Below, one piece after another: positions 44,091 through 51,078 of a DNA stretch of 51,246 nt. Position 1 is the first letter of the stretch. Each line of letters starts with the position of its first letter. A model generated the notes under the pieces. That model worked only from the letters and a program-made list of their open reading frames with translations, was not told the origin of the DNA and did no database searches. The position numbers were made by a program, and so were the translations under genes. Source of the stretch: Clostridia bacterium (GTDB lineage Bacteria; Bacillota; Clostridia; Christensenellales; CAG-138); NCBI GenBank assembly GCA_017416425.1, contig JAFQCL010000008.1, positions 1-51,246 on the forward strand, in the 5' to 3' direction.

Positions 44091-44522
44091 ATGGTAAATG
44101 AGTTTTCAGCTATGGCATTGGTGTTTTCTCAGAAAAATGGTACAGTTTGTCTACTTCAGGCATACGATGGAAAATGGGTATTCCCAAAAGGGCATGTTAC
44201 ATCCTCTGAATCGAGCATAAAGGCTGCATGCAGGGAAACACGTGAGGAAGCCGGGGTAATAATAAATCCGCACGACTGCTTTGCAGTTATAGATGGATTT
44301 TCTTACTGCTTTTTAAAAGTTGGTATACCTGTTAAAAAGCGCGTGGCTGTATTTGCGTTTTCAATACCTGAAGCCACAAAGATATTCACTCAGGAGCGTG
44401 AGTTTTTTGGAGGCGGATGGTTTTATTATGATACAGCCATCAGTATAATTACATATGATGATGAGCGTGAGGCATTTAAAAAAGCATATAGCGAATTTAT
44501 GCGACAACTTGATGTGTATTAA
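44091..44522 (+). CDS. NUDIX hydrolase
   Basis: A 143-aa protein. The NUDIX box starts at Gly in KGHVTSSESSIKAACRETREEAGV (read in parts) and fits Gx5Ex7REUxEExGU. KWVFPKGH before the box is typical of the Ap4A/diphosphoinositol-phosphate hydrolase branch. It hydrolyses a nucleoside diphosphate linked to another moiety, exact substrate unknown. The RBS is AGAGGTG. Confidence 0.92.
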   Translation: MVNEFSAMALVFSQKNGTVCLLQAYDGKWVFPKGHVTSSESSIKAACRETREEAGVIINPHDCFAVIDGFSYCFLKVGIPVKKRVAVFAFSIPEATKIFTQEREFFGGGWFYYDTAISIITYDDEREAFKKAYSEFMRQLDVY

Positions 44523-44575
44523 TGAGGATGCTGCATCATAAACAAAACAAACGATAGACATCGACTGTTCTTATA

Positions 44576-44836
44576 TTATATAAGCACTGATATCGTGAGT
44601 TGATCAAAATTTATATGCTCCATGAAGTCATTTGCTTTAAATGTTGTATGGTAAAAAGCTTGAAGTTCTGCGATGTTTTTTATAAGCACAACAGGCCTTG
44701 AAAGATCAAGCGCCTGACATATATCGCCGATCACTTCATCCCAGTTAGTGATCATAGATGGCAACATATCAGGGTAGTCAATTATAATATCACGTTGTAT
44801 TTTGTTGCAGGAAACAATTTTCCCCCAAATCTTCAT
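44576..44836 (-). CDS. Small conserved hypothetical protein
   Basis: An 86-aa protein starting MKIWGKI. I recall similar short clostridial proteins with a MKIWGKI-type start, an ICQALDLSRPVVLIKN-like core and a final ANDFMEHINFDQL; their function is unknown. It has a proper RBS (GAGG, nine bases) and no signal peptide or membrane segment. It is located directly downstream of the large zinc-ribbon gene's terminator. Confidence 0.7.
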   Translation of the reverse strand: MKIWGKIVSCNKIQRDIIIDYPDMLPSMITNWDEVIGDICQALDLSRPVVLIKNIAELQAFYHTTFKANDFMEHINFDQLTISVLI

Positions 44837-44855
44837 GCTTATTTACCTCACGTTT

Positions 44856-44897
44856 AAAATATGCAGAAGCAGCAATTTTCTGCTTCTGCATATTTTT
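44856..44897 (-). terminator. Strong terminator of the zinc-ribbon membrane protein gene
   Basis: A 17-bp perfect stem (44856-44872 with 44880-44896) has a seven-base loop and T-rich ends on both strands. It lies 10 bases past the stop of the large minus-strand gene. Confidence 0.93.
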
Positions 44898-44906
44898 AAT
44901 GTAAAT

Positions 44907-46943
44907 TTAGTTTCCAGATCCTGGCTTGATGACAAACCAGGCATATAGATACGGATATGTATTTCCGTTTGAATCATCATACGTACCGCATGGAACAGCT
45001 GCGAGCCTGTATAACTGTGTGGAGCTTACCTCAATAACGGCTGCTCCGGAGTAGCTGTTGTGATACTGGAAGTAAATTATCTCGCCATCTTCAGTCTCAA
45101 GCTTTGCAATGGCATAGCCTTCACTTTGAACTATTTCACGAACATAGCCAAGAATAAGATAATGTGCGTCATGATTAGGTTGATTTAAGCACCTGTCATA
45201 ATCAAACTCATGTGCAGTGGCATAGTAGTCATTATGGTTTTCCGGGGCGCGCTCAATATGGAGTGATGCTTTCATTATATCACTTCCAAGAGTTATAAGA
45301 ACATCAATATCATAATAACCTACTTCAGGTATGGTTGCGCTGAATGTAAATGCACCTGTATCGGTATAAGTTACTTCGCTGAACTGTATGCTTTCGTCCT
45401 CACATGAAGGCTGTAATGTCGCACCGGGATCGATTTTGCCCGTAATCGTTAGGGTATTGGTTTTGGTGCGAAGCTGCACACCATTATCCAGTAAGAAAGT
45501 AAGATCCATAGACATTTCCGGCTTTGTATAGTTTACTGTGATGTTCTCACGGGCAACACGGCATCCGTTTTTCTGAGCTTCAAAGTTTACAGTGTAGCTG
45601 CCGGATTCTTCCATGACAAGAGTATACTCAAACCCACCAAGGCTATCGAGAGTGAGTGGCTCTCCGTTTGCATATAAAGTAGCGCTATTGTCGTTTACAG
45701 TTCCCTTAATTATGGTCTGGCTTACCTCTGTATTAAAAGGATTTACCGTAGGTTCGCTTATAGTTATCTTCAGCGTTGGTACGAACACAGGTATACCTTC
45801 AATAGTGACTCCCTTGGCGCGCTCTTCAGCCGTAGACTCAGGTGCCAATATATCGATTATGGCAGCATTTGTAGTAACAAAGGATGTTACTGGGGTAACT
45901 TCGCTTCCATCTGGAGAAACAATGGATAAATTCGGAGTGATTACAATATAGTCATCTGTAGTATCAATAGGCTGGTTGGGCATAAATGTCGAAAGCATTA
46001 GAGAGCCTGAAAAGCTATTCCCAGCGCCAATCGTTCTTTCAACGATTTGGTCATTTATCATAAAGCGGACTATATGGCCTTCGCTGGCATTTATGTAAAA
46101 TATTACCTGTTCATTGCCATTGGCATCGGTACTTATATCTATGGTGACAGGACGCATGAGCGGGTTCCCGCCAAATACGTGCTGTGTGAAATTACCCAAA
46201 TTGCCATAATTTGTTGATATAAACACAAAACCAATTATAGTAACAACTAGTAGAACCGCTGCAGCAGCTATGATTATAATCAGTTTTTTAGTATTGTTTT
46301 TTTGCTTTTTTATGGGCTTATCAGTGCTATTATTGCGATATTCACTATCGTGAAAATAGTCATCATCGATAGGGGGAGCATAGCGCCTGTTCGTTATGGT
46401 TTTTTTTTCATCTTCATCATCGAAATCTAACTTAATACCCGAATTGATATCATGATCTATATTCGAAATTTCATCATTAGACTTAGCCTTATTTCCAAAG
46501 AGGAAGTTTCTTTTGGCAGATTTTTTTACTTCATAATCTTCTTGGTCGTCATCATCATCAAAGTAATCGTATTCATTCTCTTGCTTGTCGTTCTGCTTCA
46601 TATTATCAAAATTTTCCGCCGCCTCGGTCTTTATCTGTGATGATGTATCTCTTGAAGGTACAAAGGTTTTTACATCATCCTCAAAATCAATTTCAGATAT
46701 ATTTTCACTTGAGGTGCTAGCTTGAGAAGATGAAACAGATGTATCTTCATATATGTCATCTGCAGAAAACGTGGGACGCTTCCACTTAGGCATGCGAAGC
46801 ATACCCCAGACAGGAGTCTCCTCAGGTGTGTCATTATTATCCGGTGCAGTAGTTGAGGGTTCATCGGGAATCAGCTCTTCAGCACAGTTTTTGCAGTATT
46901 CCAGATAGCTTTCGTTTTCTATTCCGCAGTTTTTACAAATCAT
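44907..46943 (-). CDS. Zinc-ribbon, one-TM, Ig-like surface protein
   Basis: 678 aa. An N-terminal zinc ribbon (Cys3, Cys6, Cys17, Cys20) is followed by a long acidic, low-complexity cytoplasmic region (about 25-215, with runs such as DYFDDDDDQEDY), a basic stop (KKQKNNTKK) and one membrane segment (about 222-246). The extracellular part has about 430 residues with several Ig-like/bacterial repeat modules (for example EVSQTIIKGTVNDNSATLYANGEPL and TNTLTITGKIDPGATLQPS). No enzyme motif is seen. It may link a cytoplasmic partner to the wall. The RBS is AAGGAGG. Function unknown. Confidence 0.82.
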   Translation of the reverse strand: MICKNCGIENESYLEYCKNCAEELIPDEPSTTAPDNNDTPEETPVWGMLRMPKWKRPTFSADDIYEDTSVSSSQASTSSENISEIDFEDDVKTFVPSRDTSSQIKTEAAENFDNMKQNDKQENEYDYFDDDDDQEDYEVKKSAKRNFLFGNKAKSNDEISNIDHDINSGIKLDFDDEDEKKTITNRRYAPPIDDDYFHDSEYRNNSTDKPIKKQKNNTKKLIIIIAAAAVLLVVTIIGFVFISTNYGNLGNFTQHVFGGNPLMRPVTIDISTDANGNEQVIFYINASEGHIVRFMINDQIVERTIGAGNSFSGSLMLSTFMPNQPIDTTDDYIVITPNLSIVSPDGSEVTPVTSFVTTNAAIIDILAPESTAEERAKGVTIEGIPVFVPTLKITISEPTVNPFNTEVSQTIIKGTVNDNSATLYANGEPLTLDSLGGFEYTLVMEESGSYTVNFEAQKNGCRVARENITVNYTKPEMSMDLTFLLDNGVQLRTKTNTLTITGKIDPGATLQPSCEDESIQFSEVTYTDTGAFTFSATIPEVGYYDIDVLITLGSDIMKASLHIERAPENHNDYYATAHEFDYDRCLNQPNHDAHYLILGYVREIVQSEGYAIAKLETEDGEIIYFQYHNSYSGAAVIEVSSTQLYRLAAVPCGTYDDSNGNTYPYLYAWFVIKPGSGN

Positions 46944-47183
46944 ATATGCCTCCTTTTAAAATAATAGGGTTTATTAGCTACTATGCTTAAAAGCTGAAAC
47001 CTTATCTGCCCTTTATAGAATTTAGACGACCGGTAAAACATCCCCTTCTTTAGAACATAGCAAGCTATACATTTCAATTATAGTTATAAAACGTGTCTTA
47101 TGCAAGCCTTAAATGGTATGAAAGTTATTAGAAATAAAACAAATACTTCTTATGCATAGAAAAATATAAATAGATTGCCCAGA
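46944..47183. other. Intergenic region before the accessory array
   Basis: 240 AT-rich bases without a supportable gene or clear hairpin. They separate the large zinc-ribbon protein gene from repeat A1. Confidence 0.4.
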
Positions 47184-47283
47184 AAAGAAATCGCTTTTTC
47201 TTTGTCAAAAAAAGCGGTTTCTTTAGTGCAAAAGAGCTCGTAAATTATGGGAAGGAGCACGTAAAAAACGCGAAAAGGTGCAC
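47184..47283 (+). repeat. Family A repeat, copy A1
   Basis: It contains a 16-bp stem with one G-U pair (47184-47199 with 47209-47224), then TTAGTGC, a spacer and GTAAAAAACGCGAAAAGGTG (47261-47280). The last part is shared almost exactly with copy A3. It lies downstream of the 3' end of the minus-strand methyltransferase gene. Confidence 0.75.
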
Positions 47284-47327
47284 AGATTACAATAGGTCGA
47301 TAAACTGGAGTTTGATGGGTACATCAT

Positions 47328-48083
47328 TTATTTTTTTGCAATTACAATCGGCTGATAAAAGCTCGTTTCTTCTGGAAACTTCCACACCACTTTACTGCAG
47401 CCATTAGAAATAAGTAAGTTTGTCAGTTCTTCTCTGCGTATTGCTCTGTATTCACATTCAAACTTGCTTATTTGAAGAGTTTTCTCATCATAAATGATAT
47501 ACTGGATAAGTTTGTAGTGGTCGTCGTACCAGTCCCATGTTTGGAAAGATACTCTTTGCCCCTTATAGGTCTTATGGATATAGGGTGGAGAATATGGAGG
47601 CTTATCCATAAGTAGCACATCGTAATCTCTAATGCTGGCAACAAACATGCCGCCTATCACGATTTGATTGGTGATGCTCTTAATGGCAGCTTCCAACGCA
47701 TTTTTTGAGAGCATGTGCGGCAAAGCATTATCCATGGCAATAATAATGTCAAACTGCTCCGAAAAGGCTTCCGATAAAGCGCAGAAGTCAGCATGTTCAA
47801 AACGGATATTTACATTATTCTTTACAGCCCGTTCTTTTGCTTCCGTAATTTCTCCGTAACTTATATCAGAAGCGGTTACATGATATCCAAGTGAAGCAAG
47901 CCCGATGGACTGTGTCCCTATTCCGCATGCGCAATCAAGAATTCGAGCGGTATAATCAAATCCATTATTCTGAAACAGCTTGTTTAAAATTAAAGCTTGT
48001 TCATGTGTTGTAGACTGCCAATCAAGAAAAAGCTTATCATATTGGGGAGCCAAATTATCATAAAAAGTCTGTGTGATATCCAT
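47328..48083 (-). CDS. Class I SAM-dependent methyltransferase
   Basis: 251 aa. SAM-binding motif I reads ILDCACGIGTQSIGL, followed by the acidic ASDIS, FEHADF and the motif IV-like FDIIIAMDNALPHM. The N-terminal QTFYDNLAPQYDKLFLDW resembles glycine/sarcosine N-methyltransferase-type and other small-molecule enzymes. The substrate is unknown. ATG 48083 has GAGAGAGG seven bases upstream; the longer ORF from 48128 is rejected. It is the first unit of the accessory array and has repeat A1 at its 3' side. Confidence 0.87.
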   Translation of the reverse strand: MDITQTFYDNLAPQYDKLFLDWQSTTHEQALILNKLFQNNGFDYTARILDCACGIGTQSIGLASLGYHVTASDISYGEITEAKERAVKNNVNIRFEHADFCALSEAFSEQFDIIIAMDNALPHMLSKNALEAAIKSITNQIVIGGMFVASIRDYDVLLMDKPPYSPPYIHKTYKGQRVSFQTWDWYDDHYKLIQYIIYDEKTLQISKFECEYRAIRREELTNLLISNGCSKVVWKFPEETSFYQPIVIAKK

Positions 48084-48166
48084 GTTAATACCTCTCTCAA
48101 ATTCTAATTTATTAAACTGATTATACAAAAAAACTATGTATTTTTCAAGTAAGCGTCAAAAACACC

Positions 48167-48311
48167 CCTGACAACCGTTCTGGCCGCCGAGGGTATTGTT
48201 AGTAGAAGAAAACCTCTCTTGCCAGGAAGACAAAAGAGATTTCTTTTCTGCTAAAGACTGCGTAAACAGAGCAGAAACGGGGTAAAAAAGCCTGAAATTA
48301 GTGTGCTGTAC
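48167..48311 (+). repeat. Family A repeat, copy A2
   Basis: It starts with CCTGACAACCGTTCTGGC and GCCGA, almost identical to the start of A3. An imperfect hairpin follows (about 48204-48249), then CTGCTAAAGA and GGGGTAAAAAAGCC, which match A4. It lies downstream of the sdpI-like gene's 3' end. Confidence 0.75.
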
Positions 48312-48370
48312 CACCTGCTTCAGCGTATTTTCTCCGATCTCGGCACCTTCTCCCACTTCGTTATCTGGAA

Positions 48371-48583
48371 CTATTCACACCCTTCTTTCGCGAACTCTTC
48401 CTTATAAATTTTATGCGAATAGATTAGTGTGACGGTCGTGGCGGCAAACAAGTATACAAGTAACATAAACATTGCAATAACGGAATCTGCAAATACGGCA
48501 GTCGCGATTGTCAGCAATACCGCAATCATTATGGCAACAGCAGCAAACCGATTGCTTTTCATCCAAGTGATATCATTATACAT
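48371..48583 (-). pseudogene. SdpI-like protein, C-terminal part (out of frame)
   Basis: The downstream part of an SdpI-family protein. The reading frame that continues from it upstream encodes KNYAVGVRISWSMYNDITW and MKSNR, the diagnostic SdpI block (K-N-x-x-V-G-[IV]-R-x-x-W-[TS]-x-x-[ND]-x-x-x-W), followed by two membrane segments. It is displaced by one base from the N-terminal part at a run of six A residues (48618-48623 as T on the plus strand). Either a base was lost from the run, ribosomes slip by -1, or the assembly is wrong. Confidence 0.8.
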
Positions 48584-48597
48584 GCTCCAACTTATTC

Positions 48598-49068
48598 TTA
48601 CACCAACTGCGTAATTCTTTTTTGTTTTGGCATAAAATTCCCAAGGATTAGAATAATCGCACCGACCAAAATGCAGGTAACTTTCATAATATCAATGTGT
48701 GCATGTGTTGCGTCTGTATTTGCCTCCACGTATGCGCCGTATAAAATGAATGCCTGCACGGCTGTAGATAACGTTGCCATCGAAACACCTGTTATTTTTA
48801 ACACCTTTGCATTTGTTACTGCCTCAACGCGTTCTTTTTCGATAGCTGATTTGGCTGCTTTCTTCTCATAATACGACACAAAGAGTTGCCAAAACAGGAA
48901 GATGGCGATGATGATGATCGGGAAAACCAGATTTTCGTATTTTGATCCCCACCTGTCGATTTCTCCAGCTAAATTGTAATGCATCGGCACTGAATCCGGC
49001 ATGAACTGCAACGCGATGGCAGTAAGGATAAGCGAAAGAAAGGAGATGATCCACATCGCTTTTTTCAT
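48598..49068 (-). CDS. SdpI-like immunity/signal membrane protein, N-terminal part
   Basis: 156 aa. It begins with the DUF1648 domain (MPDSVPMHYNLAGEIDRWGSK, read in parts; TM at about 5-22 and 46-66), then two further membrane segments (about 95-112 and 128-145) and ends soon after GNFMPKQK, where the frame is lost. In Bacillus, SdpI gives immunity to the SdpC toxin and sequesters SdpR. Here it overlaps the ArsR/SdpR-like gene by four bases (ATGA), the same order as sdpRI. Whether the split form works is uncertain. Confidence 0.85.
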   Translation of the reverse strand: MKKAMWIISFLSLILTAIALQFMPDSVPMHYNLAGEIDRWGSKYENLVFPIIIIAIFLFWQLFVSYYEKKAAKSAIEKERVEAVTNAKVLKITGVSMATLSTAVQAFILYGAYVEANTDATHAHIDIMKVTCILVGAIILILGNFMPKQKRITQLV

Positions 49069-49334
49069 TTTCTGTTACCTCCTAACTGTTCAATCCACAA
49101 AATCAATTCATCAAGTACCGTTGTGTTGATTTCATAGTAAACAAAGTTTTTGTTTTTATATTCCATGACAAGATCTGCGCTCTTAAGTAATTTTAGATGG
49201 TAGGAAAGTGCAGCAGGTGTTACGCCCAATTTTTCAGCTATTTCTCCTGCGCTTAATCTGCCGTCTTTTAACATTACCAAGATATCGCGTCGTTGCTTGT
49301 CTGATAGGACTTTGAAAATACTTGTATCACTCAT
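49065..49334 (-). CDS. ArsR/SdpR family transcriptional regulator
   Basis: An 89-aa winged-helix protein. The HTH is in LSAGEIAEKLGVTPAALSYHLKLLKSADLV, read in parts. No metal-binding Cys pair of ArsR/SmtB is present, which fits the SdpR branch. It is coupled to the SdpI-like gene (overlap ATGA). By analogy it represses its own operon until the SdpI partner holds it at the membrane. A 24-bp imperfect palindrome sits 11 bases upstream of its start. Confidence 0.9.
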   Translation of the reverse strand: MSDTSIFKVLSDKQRRDILVMLKDGRLSAGEIAEKLGVTPAALSYHLKLLKSADLVMEYKNKNFVYYEINTTVLDELILWIEQLGGNRK

Positions 49335-49344
49335 CTCATGGCAC

Positions 49345-49368
49345 CTATTTCAAAATTCTTTTAAATAG
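49345..49368. promoter_or_regulatory. Candidate operator of the sdpRI-like operon
   Basis: An imperfect inverted repeat with arms CTATTT and AAATAG and inner AAAA/TTTT lies between the regulator start codon and the upstream repeat. Its size and place suit autoregulation by an ArsR/SdpR protein. Confidence 0.5.
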
Positions 49369-49421
49369 TTGGTCGGTGATGATACTAAACTACTATAACT
49401 TTAAAGGAGCGCAAAAATTTT

Positions 49422-49564
49422 CCTGACAACCGTTCTGGCTGCCGAAGGCGAGGAAATGCAAGAAAAACCTCTTCTATCTCTCAAGGCAAAAGAGGTTTCT
49501 TTCGTGCGAAAGAACGGCCAAAAGGTGTGTAGCTGGGGGGGTAAAAACGCGAAAAGGTGTGTAA
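49422..49564 (+). repeat. Family A repeat, copy A3
   Basis: The start CCTGACAACCGTTCTGGC is identical to A2. A perfect 9-bp hairpin (49465-49473 with 49490-49498) follows, then TTTCGTGCGAAAG and GTAAAAACGCGAAAAGGTG (shared with A1). It abuts the stop codon of the next minus-strand gene (49566). With A2 it brackets the sdpRI-like pair in direct orientation. Confidence 0.78.
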
Positions 49565-49565
49565 C

Positions 49566-50024
49566 TTATGCGATACTATTTTGAATGATTTCTAAAATTT
49601 CTTTCTCTGCCTTTTTACCATAGGAGTAAAGCGTGACAGTCACATTTGTGCCGTCTCTTAGCCTTAATATATAGAAGAAACAATCACCGAAAATGAATTT
49701 ATCGCCTTTATTAAACTTGCTTTCAACAGAACGGATTTCATCCATCATTATAACAGTCTTTTGAAAAACAGTTTTTCCGTTTTTATCTATACCTATTGGT
49801 AGAATAATTTTATTGGCATCGATTATCAGGGCGCGACTTTTTTCAGCAAAAAAGCAAGTTACGAAAATAATGGACATTAGACTGCCAAAACTTGTTAATC
49901 CAATTTGTAGTGCAATATCAGAAAAATCTGCAATGATCAAAATAATTCCTACGGCAAATATTACAGCACTAATTAAAGTTAAAATTGCTAAACTCTTTGT
50001 CGCACGAGATATGTATTTTTTCAT
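49566..50024 (-). CDS. Small membrane protein, PH-like C-terminus
   Basis: 152 aa from ATG 50024 (GGAG at eight bases; the longer reading from 50069 is rejected). Two membrane segments (about 14-34 and 40-60) are followed by a soluble part (ALIIDANKIILPIGIDKNGKTVFQKTVIMMDEIRSVE, read in parts) that resembles bacterial PH-like domains. Function unknown. It has repeat A3 at its 3' end. Confidence 0.72.
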   Translation of the reverse strand: MKKYISRATKSLAILTLISAVIFAVGIILIIADFSDIALQIGLTSFGSLMSIIFVTCFFAEKSRALIIDANKIILPIGIDKNGKTVFQKTVIMMDEIRSVESKFNKGDKFIFGDCFFYILRLRDGTNVTVTLYSYGKKAEKEILEIIQNSIA

Positions 50025-50058
50025 TTCACATTCTCCTTTTCGGTGTTGAAAGACGCAA

Positions 50059-50279
50059 TTAAGATACAACGCATTCTTTTAATGCAATCTGTAATTTAGC
50101 GATAAAATCAGGTTTTCCGTGGGCATAATTCGCTTCGTGAATGTTTGCGCCAATGCTTGTGGCAGAACGCTCCAACTGATTAATGAGAAATTAGTGTCAT
50201 TTAATTGTTTTTAGGGTTTTATAATCTTAATGGCAAAATCCATTGATAAACCTACAAGTTTATTCTCTTTCAAATTCAT
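50059..50279 (-). pseudogene. Decayed four-helix-bundle (S23/IVP) protein gene
   Basis: A TTG or ATG start near 50279 with GAGGTG upstream gives ENKLVGLSMDFAIKIIKP then a stop. After a frame change the homology resumes as INQLERSATSIGANIHEA and NYAHGKPDFIAKLQIALKEC before a premature stop. These are the conserved blocks of the four-helix-bundle family (S-x-DFAIxI, RSGTSIGANIxEA, DFIxKLxIALKE) found in 23S rRNA intervening sequences and elsewhere. One stop, one frameshift and a missing C-terminus mark it as non-functional. Confidence 0.8.
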
Positions 50280-50292
50280 CACCTCTATGAGT

Positions 50293-50415
50293 ATTATAGC
50301 ATATTGAATGAAATATTTTGCCTTGGCGAAAATTGTGAAATAAGATAAATCCCTCATACGCCGAAGCGTATTTCATAGCGTCAGCTATTTCACCAATCCC
50401 ATTAGGGATTTATTT
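50293..50415 (+). repeat. Family B palindrome-rich repeat, copy B1
   Basis: The first 36 bases (50293-50328) match copy B2 at all but one position. They are followed by short hairpins: ATACGC/GCGTAT, ATAGC/GCTAT, ATCCC/GGGAT and an outer AAATCCCT/AGGGATTT. It sits directly upstream of the decayed four-helix-bundle gene and runs into repeat A4. Confidence 0.75.
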
Positions 50416-50486
50416 CTGCTAAAGAGTATCTAAACTGAGCAGGAACAGGGGTAAAAAAGCCCAAAAGTAGTAGTGTAAGCGTACTG
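50411..50486 (+). repeat. Family A repeat, copy A4 (right half only)
   Basis: It carries TTTCTGCTAAAGA, the CTGAGCAG block, GGGGTAAAAAAGCC and a TAGTGT..GTAC end as in A2. The left half (CCTGACAACC and hairpin) is replaced by repeat B1. It is downstream of the 3' end of the minus-strand gene at 50514. Confidence 0.65.
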
Positions 50487-50513
50487 TTTGACAAATTGGA
50501 ATGTATCTGTCTT

Positions 50514-50900
50514 TTATTTGCTTTTTACATTCCTAATTTTTTTAAAGGAAGCCAAAAATGTTATCAATGCCATAAGAAAATATAGCAGAAGGCAAATAGG
50601 CTGAAACGAAGCATTAACCGCTTTATATATATGAAATCGTGTTTCCATATCACTTTTATCTAAAAAACCTGCAATAAACATGGTACAAAAGAAAGACAAC
50701 GGCATAATTGCAGTCATCAAATAATCAAATGTCATGTGCGTAGACGAAAAAAAGCCAACAATAGCAGAAATGAATAGAAGCACCCCAACCATTATGTATG
50801 GAGACATTTTTAGCATTTCCATATTATTAAGCAGCTGAAGCAACAACATTAAACATGGAAGGATCACAAACGGCATAATATAATACATATTCTTTTTCAT
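50514..50900 (-). CDS. Small four-TM membrane protein
   Basis: 128 aa from ATG 50900 (GGAGG eight bases upstream); the apparent extension to 51020 is read-through of repeat B2. There are four membrane segments (about 4-24, 32-52, 59-79 and 96-118) and short charged loops. No family is recognised. It lies between direct repeats B1/A4 and B2. Confidence 0.75.
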   Translation of the reverse strand: MKKNMYYIMPFVILPCLMLLLQLLNNMEMLKMSPYIMVGVLLFISAIVGFFSSTHMTFDYLMTAIMPLSFFCTMFIAGFLDKSDMETRFHIYKAVNASFQPICLLLYFLMALITFLASFKKIRNVKSK

Positions 50901-50931
50901 GCGAGGTTCCTCCTTCGACAAATTATACCAT

Positions 50932-51069
50932 ATTGAATGAAATATTTTGCCTTGGCGGCAAAATGTGAAATAAAATTTGCCCATATTCGCATCAGCTAAT
51001 ATTTCACATTTACGAAGCAAAATTTCATAGCGCAGCTATTTCACTTGCCCGCAAGGACAAATTTCATTA
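50932..51069 (+). repeat. Family B palindrome-rich repeat, copy B2
   Basis: It shares its first 36 bases (50932-50967) with B1, then carries small hairpins including TTTTGCC/GGCAAAA, ATAGC/GCTAT and CTTGC/GCAAG, separated by TTTCA-type spacers. It lies upstream of the four-TM protein gene and just before the insertion sequence end. Confidence 0.75.
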
Positions 51070-51078
51070 AAAAGAAAA

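Noticed and set aside
48156..48356. 66-codon open frame on the minus strand after the SdpI-like gene
   Set aside because: It lies almost entirely in repeat A2, has no RBS and no protein-like pattern.
47184..50486. Family A repeats as integron attC sites
   Set aside because: The gene/repeat order is similar, but no RYYYAAC/GTTRRRY core pair or integrase is seen, so the name attC is not justified.
50901..51020. N-terminal extension of the four-TM protein
   Set aside because: The extra 40 codons are read through palindromic repeat B2. GGAGG is directly before the ATG at 50900.
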